In this document: positions 52,492-60,146 of the stretch, piece after piece
Position numbering within the stretch: position 1 is the stretch's first letter
How the letters are laid out: every line of letters starts with the position of its first letter
Program-made: the position numbers and the translations under genes
Notes under the pieces: model-generated
What the model was told of the DNA's origin: nothing
Database searches by the model: none
Seen by the model: only the letters and a program-made list of their open reading frames with translations
Source of the DNA: Acinetobacter oleivorans DR1
Lineage (GTDB): Bacteria; Pseudomonadota; Gammaproteobacteria; Pseudomonadales; Moraxellaceae
Reading direction: 5' to 3'
Length of the DNA: 64,000 nucleotides
Assembly: GCF_000196795.1 (NCBI RefSeq)
Contig: NC_014259.1
Location: 3,844,001 to 3,908,000 of the forward strand

Positions 52492-53784
52492 TTACCAAAG
52501 TGCGAGCTGTGTACTATTACCTGAAGTATCTACACCACCTAGCTCGGCGAAGTGGTAAAGCTGGCCTAATAACTGACGTAATGGTGGTCCAGACTTAGCA
52601 TGAGTATCAGTAATCACAATAAACTCAAGCACGCGTGCACGTTCAGACTGTCGCTGTTTACTTACTCGATAGCGCGGAACATCTTGTGTTAACAAGGTCA
52701 CTTTACCGCGCTCCAGATTAGCCATAAGCAAATCTTTAGGCTCGATATTACCATCAGTTGAATAACTGGTCAGAATATAGCGGGCATTGATGGTTGAAAG
52801 TAACTTTTCATACGCATCTTTTGCATATTTAGAAGAGTTATAAGGACTTGGACGCTCTTTACGCCAAGCTCTATCAATTCCACTCTTATAACCTTTAGTA
52901 TCTGGTGATGGTAAATCGACCTGATCCCATAAAGTTAATGCATTCAAAACATGGTAATTACTGCTGTATGCATGCTGGTTATAGGGTGGATCAAGATAGG
53001 CAACATCGACTTCAAAACCACTCATTTGATTTGCTAGATGCTGTGAATCTACACACCACATTTCAGCAGCAGGACGCTTACGATCACCAATCTCGCAAAA
53101 ACGGCTTGGTGTTAACCAAAGCAATGACTCAATTCGTTCCAATGCAGTTTGTGTACGTCCGCCCCACCCTTGGTGGAAACTTTTAAATACACCGCTGGTG
53201 TTACTGACAAAACTTGCTGAATAGAGTAATGGTGCAAGCAAAGCACTCATCTCTACATCATTAATTGCACCTTGTGCCTGCCATGTTGCAATCTGCTGGC
53301 GAATCGCATCAATACGCATACCATTACGGCGTTTAAAGAACAAACGGTCACGAGTTGGATCGTATACATCATCGTTACGTGGACAAAGGTTATGCGTAAC
53401 CCAACCTTTAACTTCAGGTAAGCGATTTAAATAATCAATTGCCTTCTGATATCCACCCAGCTCTTTAAAAGCAGGTGCATCGGTACAAGCTAAAATCGCA
53501 TGATTTAAAGCATGGCTATAAGGTTCCCAGTCATTTGCAATCACACGGTAACCATTTTGACGTGCTAAACGAGATACGACACCACTGCCGGCAAAAAAGT
53601 CGGCAAAAATCGGAGGATTCTTTTTCTTGCTATTCAGTGTCCCTGTAATTTCAAGGGCTTCTAAAATTAGATGGAGCAATCGGCGCTTGTTACCTAAATA
53701 AGGAACAAGCTGATGGAAAAGATATTCGTCTGTCGTACGGGCCGCATGACGACGTTTGTGATAAACCGAAGGCTCTGAATTCAT
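52492..53784 (-). CDS. aamA: DNA adenine-N6 methyltransferase (AamA-like)
   Basis: A 430-residue class alpha/D12-like N6-adenine methyltransferase. The SAM-binding motif is in DFFAGSG (62-68) after YLGNKRR (29-35), and the catalytic motif is DPPY (265-268). I recognise it as the orphan methyltransferase of A. baumannii named AamA, reported to methylate within GAATTC; I recall this without a check. No restriction gene is next to it. Its ATG overlaps the ribD stop by 4 bp (ATGA), and ribE starts 43 bp downstream, so it is translated within the riboflavin operon. Confidence 0.88.
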   Translation of the reverse strand: MNSEPSVYHKRRHAARTTDEYLFHQLVPYLGNKRRLLHLILEALEITGTLNSKKKNPPIFADFFAGSGVVSRLARQNGYRVIANDWEPYSHALNHAILACTDAPAFKELGGYQKAIDYLNRLPEVKGWVTHNLCPRNDDVYDPTRDRLFFKRRNGMRIDAIRQQIATWQAQGAINDVEMSALLAPLLYSASFVSNTSGVFKSFHQGWGGRTQTALERIESLLWLTPSRFCEIGDRKRPAAEMWCVDSQHLANQMSGFEVDVAYLDPPYNQHAYSSNYHVLNALTLWDQVDLPSPDTKGYKSGIDRAWRKERPSPYNSSKYAKDAYEKLLSTINARYILTSYSTDGNIEPKDLLMANLERGKVTLLTQDVPRYRVSKQRQSERARVLEFIVITDTHAKSGPPLRQLLGQLYHFAELGGVDTSGNSTQLALW

Positions 53785-54866
53785 ACTTTCTCTTGCGTAG
53801 GGATTAACCTTAAGCGTATATCTTGATCAAGTTGTGTCACATCAAGAAGTGTAAAACGAAGTTGTTGTGCCATATATTCAAACTCTGCATTGAACATGGC
53901 TCTTGCACTTTTCCCCAAGAATGTTGGGGCAATATAACTGATCAACTCATCTACCAAACCTTCTTGTAAAAAGGCAGTAGATAATGTCGCACCGGCTTCC
54001 ACCAATACATCATAAATTTGATGTTGCTTAGATAGGGTCTGTAACAGTATTTTTAAAGGCTGAATTTCTAATTGTATCACGCCTAAATCGGCAAGTTCTT
54101 GACGATATGGCCCCATCACCAGCACAGTTTCAGGGTTTTCTAAAATTTTAGCATTAAGTGGCAAACGCCCCTGACGATCTAAAACAACCCGTTTTGGTTG
54201 AGCAACTGTCTCAATATCAATATGACCGAGTGAACGCACATTAAGCTGACAATCATCTGCAATCACAGTTTCAATACCTGTAATCACCGCTCCTGAAATG
54301 GCACGCCAATGCTGGACATCCTGACGGGCAACTGCACCGGTAATCCATTTCGATTCGCCCGATGCCATTGCAGTACGCCCATCTAGGCTTGAAGCTACTT
54401 TTAAGCGTACATAGGGCATGCCCGTAGACATCGCCTTTAAAAAACCTTGGTTTAATTTTTCTGCCAAATTTTCACAAATGCCAACTTCTACTTCAATTCC
54501 GGCATTTTTCAGAATCTGAACACCCTTACCTGCAACAAGTGGGTTTGGATCAGGACATGCCACAACCACCTTTTTAACCTGTGCCTTAACCAATGCTTCG
54601 GCACAAGGAGGAGTTCTCCCATAATGTGCACATGGCTCAAGCGTCACATATGCTGTTGCACCTTGAGCCTGCTCAGCTGCCTGACGTAAGGCAAAAACCT
54701 CTGCGTGTGGTTGACCTGCTTTAGGATGGAAGCCCTCACCGATTAACTGATCATCTTTGACAATGACACAGCCAACATTTGGATTAGGCTTAGTCGAATA
54801 TAGACCTCGTTTGGCAAGTTCAATGGCTTGCTGCATCCAATATTGATCTTGTTTCAACTCAGACAT
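53781..54866 (-). CDS. ribD: Bifunctional riboflavin deaminase/reductase RibD
   Basis: RibD deaminates and then reduces the pyrimidine intermediate of riboflavin synthesis. The 361-residue product has the cytidine-deaminase-like zinc site (HAEVFALRQA and PCAHYGRTPPC) in its N-terminal half, and a reductase domain with SLDGRTAMASGESKWITG in the C-terminal half. It starts 15 bp after nrdR. Confidence 0.97.
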   Translation of the reverse strand: MSELKQDQYWMQQAIELAKRGLYSTKPNPNVGCVIVKDDQLIGEGFHPKAGQPHAEVFALRQAAEQAQGATAYVTLEPCAHYGRTPPCAEALVKAQVKKVVVACPDPNPLVAGKGVQILKNAGIEVEVGICENLAEKLNQGFLKAMSTGMPYVRLKVASSLDGRTAMASGESKWITGAVARQDVQHWRAISGAVITGIETVIADDCQLNVRSLGHIDIETVAQPKRVVLDRQGRLPLNAKILENPETVLVMGPYRQELADLGVIQLEIQPLKILLQTLSKQHQIYDVLVEAGATLSTAFLQEGLVDELISYIAPTFLGKSARAMFNAEFEYMAQQLRFTLLDVTQLDQDIRLRLIPTQEKV

Positions 54867-54881
54867 AAAAATCTCAAATAG

Positions 54882-55340
54882 TTATTGTTCACGTTGCTGC
54901 ATTTGCTCAATTTGACGGCGAAACGCCTCAACATCCTGAAAATCTTGATATACAGAAGCAAATCGGACATAAGCGACATGGTCAAGGGCAAATAGCGATT
55001 GCATGACGATTTCGCCAATTGTTCTAGATTTTACGTCACGTTCACCTAAACGGCGAATCTGCAACTGAATATCACTTAGAACTGTTTCGATCTGCTCTTG
55101 TGTGACCGGACGTTTTTGCAGAGCATGCATTAACGAACGACGTAATTTGGCCTCATCGAAAGGTTCATTTTTTCCATTCGATTTGATCACACGGGGCATT
55201 ACCACTTCATAGCTTTCAAAAGTGGTAAAACGTTCACCGCAACTTACACACTCACGACGTCGACGAATCTGACAGCCTTCGGCGGCTAAACGTGAATCGA
55301 TGACTTTACTATCTGCGGCGTTGCAAAATGGACAATGCAT
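54882..55340 (-). CDS. nrdR: Transcriptional repressor NrdR
   Basis: NrdR represses ribonucleotide-reductase genes according to the ATP/dATP level. The 152-residue product has a zinc ribbon (C3, C6, C31, C34) and an ATP-cone domain ([20 protein letters not shown]). It leads the ribD-containing operon, a common nrdR-ribD order. Confidence 0.97.
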
Positions 55341-55416
55341 AGCGGATTTATAGGGTCGATTACTTTGACCTAGTGTAGCAAAATTTCTACACTTACAGAA
55401 CCAGCATTCTATAAGA

Positions 55417-55480
55417 CAAAAAAACAGTCCTGAGCAAGATCAAAGTATCGCTTTGATCACAGCTCAAGACTGTTCTTTTA
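55417..55480 (-). terminator. Terminator of amtB
   Basis: A long two-tier stem: on the minus strand AACAGTCTTGAGC pairs with GCTCAGGACTGTT with one mismatch; an inner hairpin TGATCAAAG/CTTTGATC lies above, and T7 follows. Confidence 0.85.
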
Positions 55481-55504
55481 AGACAGCAGATATATTAATG
55501 ATGA

Positions 55505-56893
55505 TTATTCAATACGTTCGCCATGTTGGCTTAAATCCAGACCCATGCGCTCATCATCAGCGTTCACACGGATACCAATCACAAGATCAATCACTTTAAG
55601 AATAACGAAAGTCGCGATACCACTGTAAACCATAGTTGCCAATACGCCTTCAACTTGTACCCATAATTGGCCAGCGAATGTTGGAGCTAAGGTAACGTTA
55701 GCTGCTTTAATAATTTCGTCACTGTAGAATACGCCAGTTAAAATCGCACCGACAATACCACCTACAGCATGTAAACCAAACGCATCCAAAGCATCATCGG
55801 CTTTAAGTAAGCGTTTAAGTGCAGTAATACCCCAGAAGCACACTACGCCACCGATAAGGCCCATGACTAAAGCACCGCCTACACCGACAAAACCTGCTGC
55901 TGGTGTAATCACAACCAAACCAGCTACCGCACCAGAAGCACCACCTAATACAGATGCTTTGCCACGGATCATACGTTCAACAACTAACCAAGAGAATGCA
56001 GCAGCGGCAGCAGCAACTTGGGTCACTAAAATTGCCATACTTGCACGAGCACCCGCGCCTAATGCACTACCACCGTTGAAGCCGAACCAACCCACCCAAA
56101 GTAAGCTTGCACCAACAACAGTTAGAGTCAAGTTATGCGGAGCCATAGATTCACGGCCAAGGCCAATACGTTTTCCAAGCATATAAGCAGCAACGAGACC
56201 TGCAACACCTGAGTTGATGTGTACAACTGTACCACCAGCAAAATCTAACGCGCCTGCTTTAAACAACCAGCCATCTGTTGCCCAAACCCAGTGAGTAATT
56301 GGTGCATAAACAACAAGTACCCAAATTGCAATGAATGCCATGAAAGCTGAATATTTCATACGGTCTGCAATAGAACCACTAAGGATTGCAACTGTAATAA
56401 TGGCAAAAGTCATTTGGAAAATAACAAAGAGACTTTCAGGAATTGTCCCGCTCAATGCATCAAACGCGACTCCGTTGAGCATTGCTTTAGACAAATCACC
56501 AAAAAATGCACCTGTGCCAGAGAACGCGATTGAATACCCTGCAATCACCCACAGCAAACTTACTAAAATTGCAGCGGAAAGGCTGAACATCATAGTACTT
56601 AATACATTTTTCTTACGTACCATACCACCGTAGAATAGTGCCAAACCAGGAATGGTCATTAATAGAACCAAAGCTGTTGAAACTAAAATCCAAGATGTAT
56701 CGCCTGTATCAAGTTTTGGTGTTGGAGCTGCTGGAGTTTCAGCAACTGGTGCTTCTGCAGTGGTTGCAGTAGCTGGAGATGTTGATGTAGCCGCAACTTC
56801 CGATGTAGGCGTTGTTACAGCATCTTCTGCCCAAACGGCAGTACCACCCAAAAGAGCGCCTGATAGACTCAGCGCCATAAGCATTTTTTTCAT
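55505..56893 (-). CDS. amtB: Ammonium channel AmtB with periplasmic linker
   Basis: AmtB conducts ammonia/ammonium across the inner membrane under nitrogen limitation. The 462-residue product has a signal peptide (about 1-23) and then an unusually long Ala/Thr/Pro-rich segment (about 24-65) before the first channel helix. The channel core has the expected blocks DTSWILVSTALVLLMTIPG, GGMVRKKNV, and the pore His residues in FGLHAVGG and VVHINSG. It is transcribed after glnK from a sigma-54 promoter placed in the gap between them. Confidence 0.96.
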   Translation of the reverse strand: MKKMLMALSLSGALLGGTAVWAEDAVTTPTSEVAATSTSPATATTAEAPVAETPAAPTPKLDTGDTSWILVSTALVLLMTIPGLALFYGGMVRKKNVLSTMMFSLSAAILVSLLWVIAGYSIAFSGTGAFFGDLSKAMLNGVAFDALSGTIPESLFVIFQMTFAIITVAILSGSIADRMKYSAFMAFIAIWVLVVYAPITHWVWATDGWLFKAGALDFAGGTVVHINSGVAGLVAAYMLGKRIGLGRESMAPHNLTLTVVGASLLWVGWFGFNGGSALGAGARASMAILVTQVAAAAAAFSWLVVERMIRGKASVLGGASGAVAGLVVITPAAGFVGVGGALVMGLIGGVVCFWGITALKRLLKADDALDAFGLHAVGGIVGAILTGVFYSDEIIKAANVTLAPTFAGQLWVQVEGVLATMVYSGIATFVILKVIDLVIGIRVNADDERMGLDLSQHGERIE

Positions 56894-56932
56894 TCGTGTC
56901 CCCCAACCTCATTTGCGAGTTATTTTCTACTC

Positions 56933-56949
56933 AGCAAGCTTTGTGCCAA
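56933..56949 (-). promoter_or_regulatory. Sigma-54 promoter of amtB
   Basis: On the minus strand TTGGCAC (56943-56949) and TTGCT (56933-56937) stand with exactly 10 bp between the GG and GC cores, an almost perfect -24/-12 element. The predicted start is about 28 bp before amtB. This fits NtrC-dependent induction at low nitrogen. Confidence 0.85.
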
Positions 56950-57288
56950 TTAGACAGCATCTGGTCCAGTTTCACCCGTACGGATACGGATAACTTGTTC
57001 CAGGTTAGTCACAAAAATCTTACCATCGCCGATTTTTCCAGTGCTTGCTACACGAGTAATTGATTCAATTACCGCGTCAACCATTTCATCACTAATCGCA
57101 ATTTCGATTTTTACTTTAGGTAAGAAATCAACCACATACTCTGCGCCACGGTAGAGTTCTGTATGTCCTTTTTGACGACCAAAACCTTTAACTTCAGTTA
57201 CGGTAATCCCTTGTACACCAATGTCAGAGAGCGCTTCACGCACATCATCCAATTTAAACGGTTTTACAATTGCAGTTACAAGCTTCAT
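56950..57288 (-). CDS. glnK: Nitrogen regulatory P-II protein GlnK
   Basis: A 112-residue P-II signalling protein that senses 2-oxoglutarate and ATP/ADP and blocks AmtB. The T-loop carries the uridylylation site Tyr51 (GHTELYRGAEYVVDF) and both ATP-binding blocks (KPFKLDDVREAL, GKIGDGKIF) are present. It precedes amtB on the same strand (the usual glnK-amtB pair). A degenerate sigma-54-like element (57330-57346) is upstream. Confidence 0.96.
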   Translation of the reverse strand: MKLVTAIVKPFKLDDVREALSDIGVQGITVTEVKGFGRQKGHTELYRGAEYVVDFLPKVKIEIAISDEMVDAVIESITRVASTGKIGDGKIFVTNLEQVIRIRTGETGPDAV

Positions 57289-57329
57289 GTTTGTTTCCTT
57301 CGGCTTCTTTTCACCAGTAAGGTTTTATG

Positions 57330-57346
57330 TTCAATTTTCATGCCAA
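57330..57346 (-). promoter_or_regulatory. Degenerate sigma-54-like element upstream of glnK
   Basis: TTGGCAT and TTGAA on the minus strand have correct spacing but lack the invariant GC at -12, so activity is doubtful. Confidence 0.3.
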
Positions 57347-57566
57347 TATTTCAAAGGTTGAGGGAAATGAATCTATTGCATGAACTTTCTTTATAACCTA
57401 TTTAGTGATCAAGATGTAGATGAGCTATTAAAAATAAAATGAATTTTAAGTATCGTTGAGTGCTTATTTAATGTTCTATTTGTACTAAAAGAATTGAAAC
57501 CTATATCCCAAGTTCAAGCAGTGTTAAACTGTAAACCATAAGGTAATACAACACTTTGGATATTTT

Positions 57567-57794
57567 ATGCTAGAAACATTACTACAGGCCATTTTGGAAC
57601 AAATTGATGAGCCTAAAAAAGATTTGGAAAAAAATTTACGTGCATTATTAAATGAAGCAGTCGAAAAGTTGGATCTTGTTTCCAAACAAGAAATTGACCG
57701 TCAAAAGACTGCACTTCAATCTGCCACTCAACGTTTAGAAGAGCTACAAAAACAAGTAAGTCTGTTAGAAGAAACTTTAAAGAATAAAAAATAA
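57567..57794 (+). CDS. ubiK: Ubiquinone biosynthesis accessory factor UbiK
   Basis: A 75-residue helical protein (BMFP/YqiC family) that helps assemble the Ubi complex for ubiquinone synthesis in the cytoplasm. It is almost wholly a charged coiled-coil (LLQAILEQIDEPKKDLEKNL, then a Gln/Glu-rich second helix). The start at 57567 follows an ATATTTT leader without a strong ribosome site. It precedes comM, as it does in many gamma-proteobacteria. Confidence 0.88.
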   Translation: MLETLLQAILEQIDEPKKDLEKNLRALLNEAVEKLDLVSKQEIDRQKTALQSATQRLEELQKQVSLLEETLKNKK

Positions 57795-57859
57795 GCACCA
57801 ACGTAGCGCACTTATACTTTACAACGATTAAAAATGAAGCACCATAATGGAACAATAAG

Positions 57860-59344
57860 ATGTCTTTTTCTAAAATTTATACACGGGGACTTTTAGGTTT
57901 ACATGCACCTCTGATTGAAGTTGAGGTACATGTAAGTCAAGGCTTACCTTCTCTTACCATTGTCGGACTAGCAGAAGCGGCGGTCAGAGAAAGTAAAGAC
58001 CGAGTTCGCTCAGCCATTATTAATAGTGGATTTCAATTTCCAACTAAACGGCTGACCATTAATCTTGCACCAGCAGATTTGCCCAAAGATGGGTCACGTC
58101 TGGATTTACCAATTGCTATAGGCATTTTAATTGCTTCTGGTCAGCTTCCCGAAAACTGTGCCGAAGATTTTGAATTAATTGGTGAATTAGCGCTGGATGG
58201 CCATGTAAGACCAGTGTCAGGTACTTTAACTTTGGCCATGGCCTGTCAACAGGCCAAGCATAAAATGCTTTTACCTCTCGATAATAGTCAAGATATTAAC
58301 CATTTACCGGACCTTGAGTGTTATCCGGTGAGCCATTTAAAAGAAGTCTGTGAACACTTTCTGGGCACGAAATCTCTATCTTCGATTGAACCTTCAACGA
58401 CATCAAATCAAATGCCTTATAAATTTGATTTGGCAGATGTAAAAGGTCAGCTACGCCCACGTCGCGCCCTAGAAATAGCCGCAGCAGGGGGACATTCTCT
58501 GCTCTTTAAAGGACCACCGGGCACCGGTAAGACTTTACTCGCTTCACGCCTTCCTTCAATTTTGCCACCTCTTTCTAATCAAGAAACACTTGAAGTTGCG
58601 AGTATTTATTCGATTTCAAATACATCGCATACGTTTGGACAGCGTCCTTTTCGTGCGCCCCACCATACCGCATCAGCAATTGCACTCGTTGGGGGCGGAT
58701 CTCACCCTAAACCGGGTGAAATTACCTTATCTCACTTAGGTGTTCTATTTTTAGATGAACTTCCAGAGTTTGACAGGAAGGTGCTAGAAGTTTTACGTCA
58801 GCCGCTTGAGTCAAAAGAAATCATTATTTCACGAGCAGCTCGGCAAATTACTTATCCGGCTAACTTTCAACTGATTGCAGCGATGAACCCCTGCCCATGT
58901 GGTTATGCATTTAATCAAGACAGTCGTTGCCAATGTTCACCTGAGAGTATTAAGCGCTATCAAAACCGTATATCAGGCCCGTTACTTGACCGTATCGATT
59001 TACATATTGATGTACCGCCTTTAAAAGCTCAGGAACTGCAAGATCCAACGCCTGTTGAAAATTCGAGCAGTGTTCGACAACGTGTGATTTATGCCTATGA
59101 ACAACAGATTCAAAGACAAAATTGTTTAAATCAGGCGCTTTCACCGAAGCAGCTAGAACAACATGCTGTACTTGATAGTACTTCTCAACGAATGATTGAA
59201 ATGGCTCAACAACGTTTAAATTTATCGGCTCGTGCTTATCATCGTGTTTTACGAGTAGCGCGGACCATTGCTGATTTAGCTCAAAGTGAGATGATTCAAA
59301 GTCCTCACCTTACAGAAGCATTATCCTATCGAGGAAATAGTTAA
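57860..59344 (+). CDS. comM: AAA+ ATPase ComM (YifB family)
   Basis: ComM is a hexameric helicase that extends branch migration during natural transformation. The 494-residue product has the N-terminal ChlI-like domain, Walker A GPPGTGKT (218-225), Walker B in LFLDELPEF, and the C-terminal Mg-chelatase block CPCGY. The gene is intact. The family is the chromosomal target of the AbaR/AbGRI resistance islands. The pentanucleotide ACCGC that, as I recall, is duplicated by that insertion is at 58667-58671 in a single copy. A truncated second copy of its 3' end lies at 60001. Confidence 0.97.
   Translation: MSFSKIYTRGLLGLHAPLIEVEVHVSQGLPSLTIVGLAEAAVRESKDRVRSAIINSGFQFPTKRLTINLAPADLPKDGSRLDLPIAIGILIASGQLPENCAEDFELIGELALDGHVRPVSGTLTLAMACQQAKHKMLLPLDNSQDINHLPDLECYPVSHLKEVCEHFLGTKSLSSIEPSTTSNQMPYKFDLADVKGQLRPRRALEIAAAGGHSLLFKGPPGTGKTLLASRLPSILPPLSNQETLEVASIYSISNTSHTFGQRPFRAPHHTASAIALVGGGSHPKPGEITLSHLGVLFLDELPEFDRKVLEVLRQPLESKEIIISRAARQITYPANFQLIAAMNPCPCGYAFNQDSRCQCSPESIKRYQNRISGPLLDRIDLHIDVPPLKAQELQDPTPVENSSSVRQRVIYAYEQQIQRQNCLNQALSPKQLEQHAVLDSTSQRMIEMAQQRLNLSARAYHRVLRVARTIADLAQSEMIQSPHLTEALSYRGNS
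58667..58671 (+). other. Unoccupied AbaR-type insertion site in comM
   Basis: ACCGC occurs here in one copy in the frame HTAS. I recall it as the target duplicated when Tn6019/Tn6022-type islands enter comM; this is established knowledge from memory. The uninterrupted reading frame shows that no island is present. Confidence 0.6.
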
Positions 59345-59383
59345 CAAATGAAAAAACAGCGGATCGTGAGTCCGCTGTTTTTA
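59240..59383 (+). repeat. Copy 1 of the comM 3'-end repeat (native)
   Basis: The last about 34 codons of comM and its terminator. The same stretch recurs, diverged, at 60001-60146, 761 bp downstream. Confidence 0.8.
59353..59382 (+). terminator. Terminator of comM
   Basis: A perfect stem ACAGCGGA-TCGTGAG-TCCGCTGT (with flanking A/T) is followed by TTTTT. Confidence 0.9.
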
Positions 59384-59448
59384 ATATTTATATGAGTTGT
59401 TAATTAAAGAATTTATTACTGCCTATATAAGAAGGCAAAGAGGACGCT

Positions 59449-59994
59449 ATGAAAATTTTGGCTATCTCCGGCAGTGCAAGAGAGGCATCTACAAATACAG
59501 CGCTATTACGAGCAATGAAAGATATAGCACCGTCCAGTATTAAATTTTCAGTTTTCGATCAAATTAATACTTTGCCTATCTTTTCTCCGGATGATGAGGG
59601 AGAAAAAACGCCTGCTGTAGTAGAAGAATTTATCAAATCTGTTTCTGCCTCAGATGGCATTATCATCTCAAGTCCTGAATATATTCGCTGTATTCCAGGC
59701 GGTCTTAAAAATGCAATTGACTGGATGGTTTCCCGCACCGAAATCATAGACAAGCCTATCGTTCTAGTTCATGCATCTAGCCGCGGCGACGATATGCTAG
59801 TTTCTTTAAGAAGAGTACTTTCGACAGTGAGTAGCAATTTTTTTGAAGATTTATTTTTACGCTTCTCTCTTCTTAGCAAATCGCCTGAACAAATTGTTGA
59901 GATGCTACAAACTGAAGAATATAAGTCACAAATTACACCGTTCCTACTTAGCTTTGTCTCAGCGATTCAAAAGTATCAAGATCAATTAGAGTGA
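59449..59994 (+). CDS. NAD(P)H-dependent FMN reductase-like flavoprotein
   Basis: A 181-residue flavodoxin-fold reductase. The FMN phosphate loop is ISGSAREASTNTALL (about 5-19) and the isoalloxazine contact is SPEYIRCIPGGLKNAIDW (about 75-92), the signatures of the NADPH-dependent FMN reductase/chromate-reductase group. It probably reduces flavin or quinone-like compounds in the cytosol. It stands alone between comM and a copy of the comM tail, so it looks like an acquired gene. Confidence 0.88.
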   Translation: MKILAISGSAREASTNTALLRAMKDIAPSSIKFSVFDQINTLPIFSPDDEGEKTPAVVEEFIKSVSASDGIIISSPEYIRCIPGGLKNAIDWMVSRTEIIDKPIVLVHASSRGDDMLVSLRRVLSTVSSNFFEDLFLRFSLLSKSPEQIVEMLQTEEYKSQITPFLLSFVSAIQKYQDQLE

Positions 59995-60000
59995 ACTTTT

Positions 60001-60099
60001 CATCGGGTTTTACAAGTAGTGCAGATCATTGCCGACTTAGCTCAAAGTGAAGTGATTCAAAGTCCTCTCCTTACAACAGCGCTGTCTTATCAGAGATAA
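60001..60099 (+). pseudogene. Relic of the comM 3' end
   Basis: The frame reads HRVLQVVQIIADLAQSEVIQ then SPLLTTALSYQR and a stop. It aligns without gaps to the last residues of ComM (HRVLRVARTIADLAQSEMIQ then SPHLTEALSYRGNS), 24 of 32 identical. The upstream part of comM is absent. The relic terminator (60114-60142) follows and is damaged (two mismatches in the stem). Divergence suggests it came from another Acinetobacter's comM or is an old copy. Confidence 0.85.
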
Positions 60100-60146
60100 T
60101 CAGCACTAAGATTAGAACAAAGGATTATGAGTCCGCTGTTCTTTTA
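60001..60146 (+). repeat. Copy 2 of the comM 3'-end repeat (diverged)
   Basis: This stretch is roughly 75-80% identical to 59240-59383 by eye over the coding part, and the terminator stretch GAGTCCGCTGTT is shared. It runs into the 3' end of the MocR gene, so that gene's last codons (residues KRTADS) lie in the repeat. Confidence 0.8.

Noticed and set aside
57330..57346. Sigma-54 promoter of glnK
   Set aside because: The -12 core GC is absent (TTGAA), so it is listed only as degenerate.
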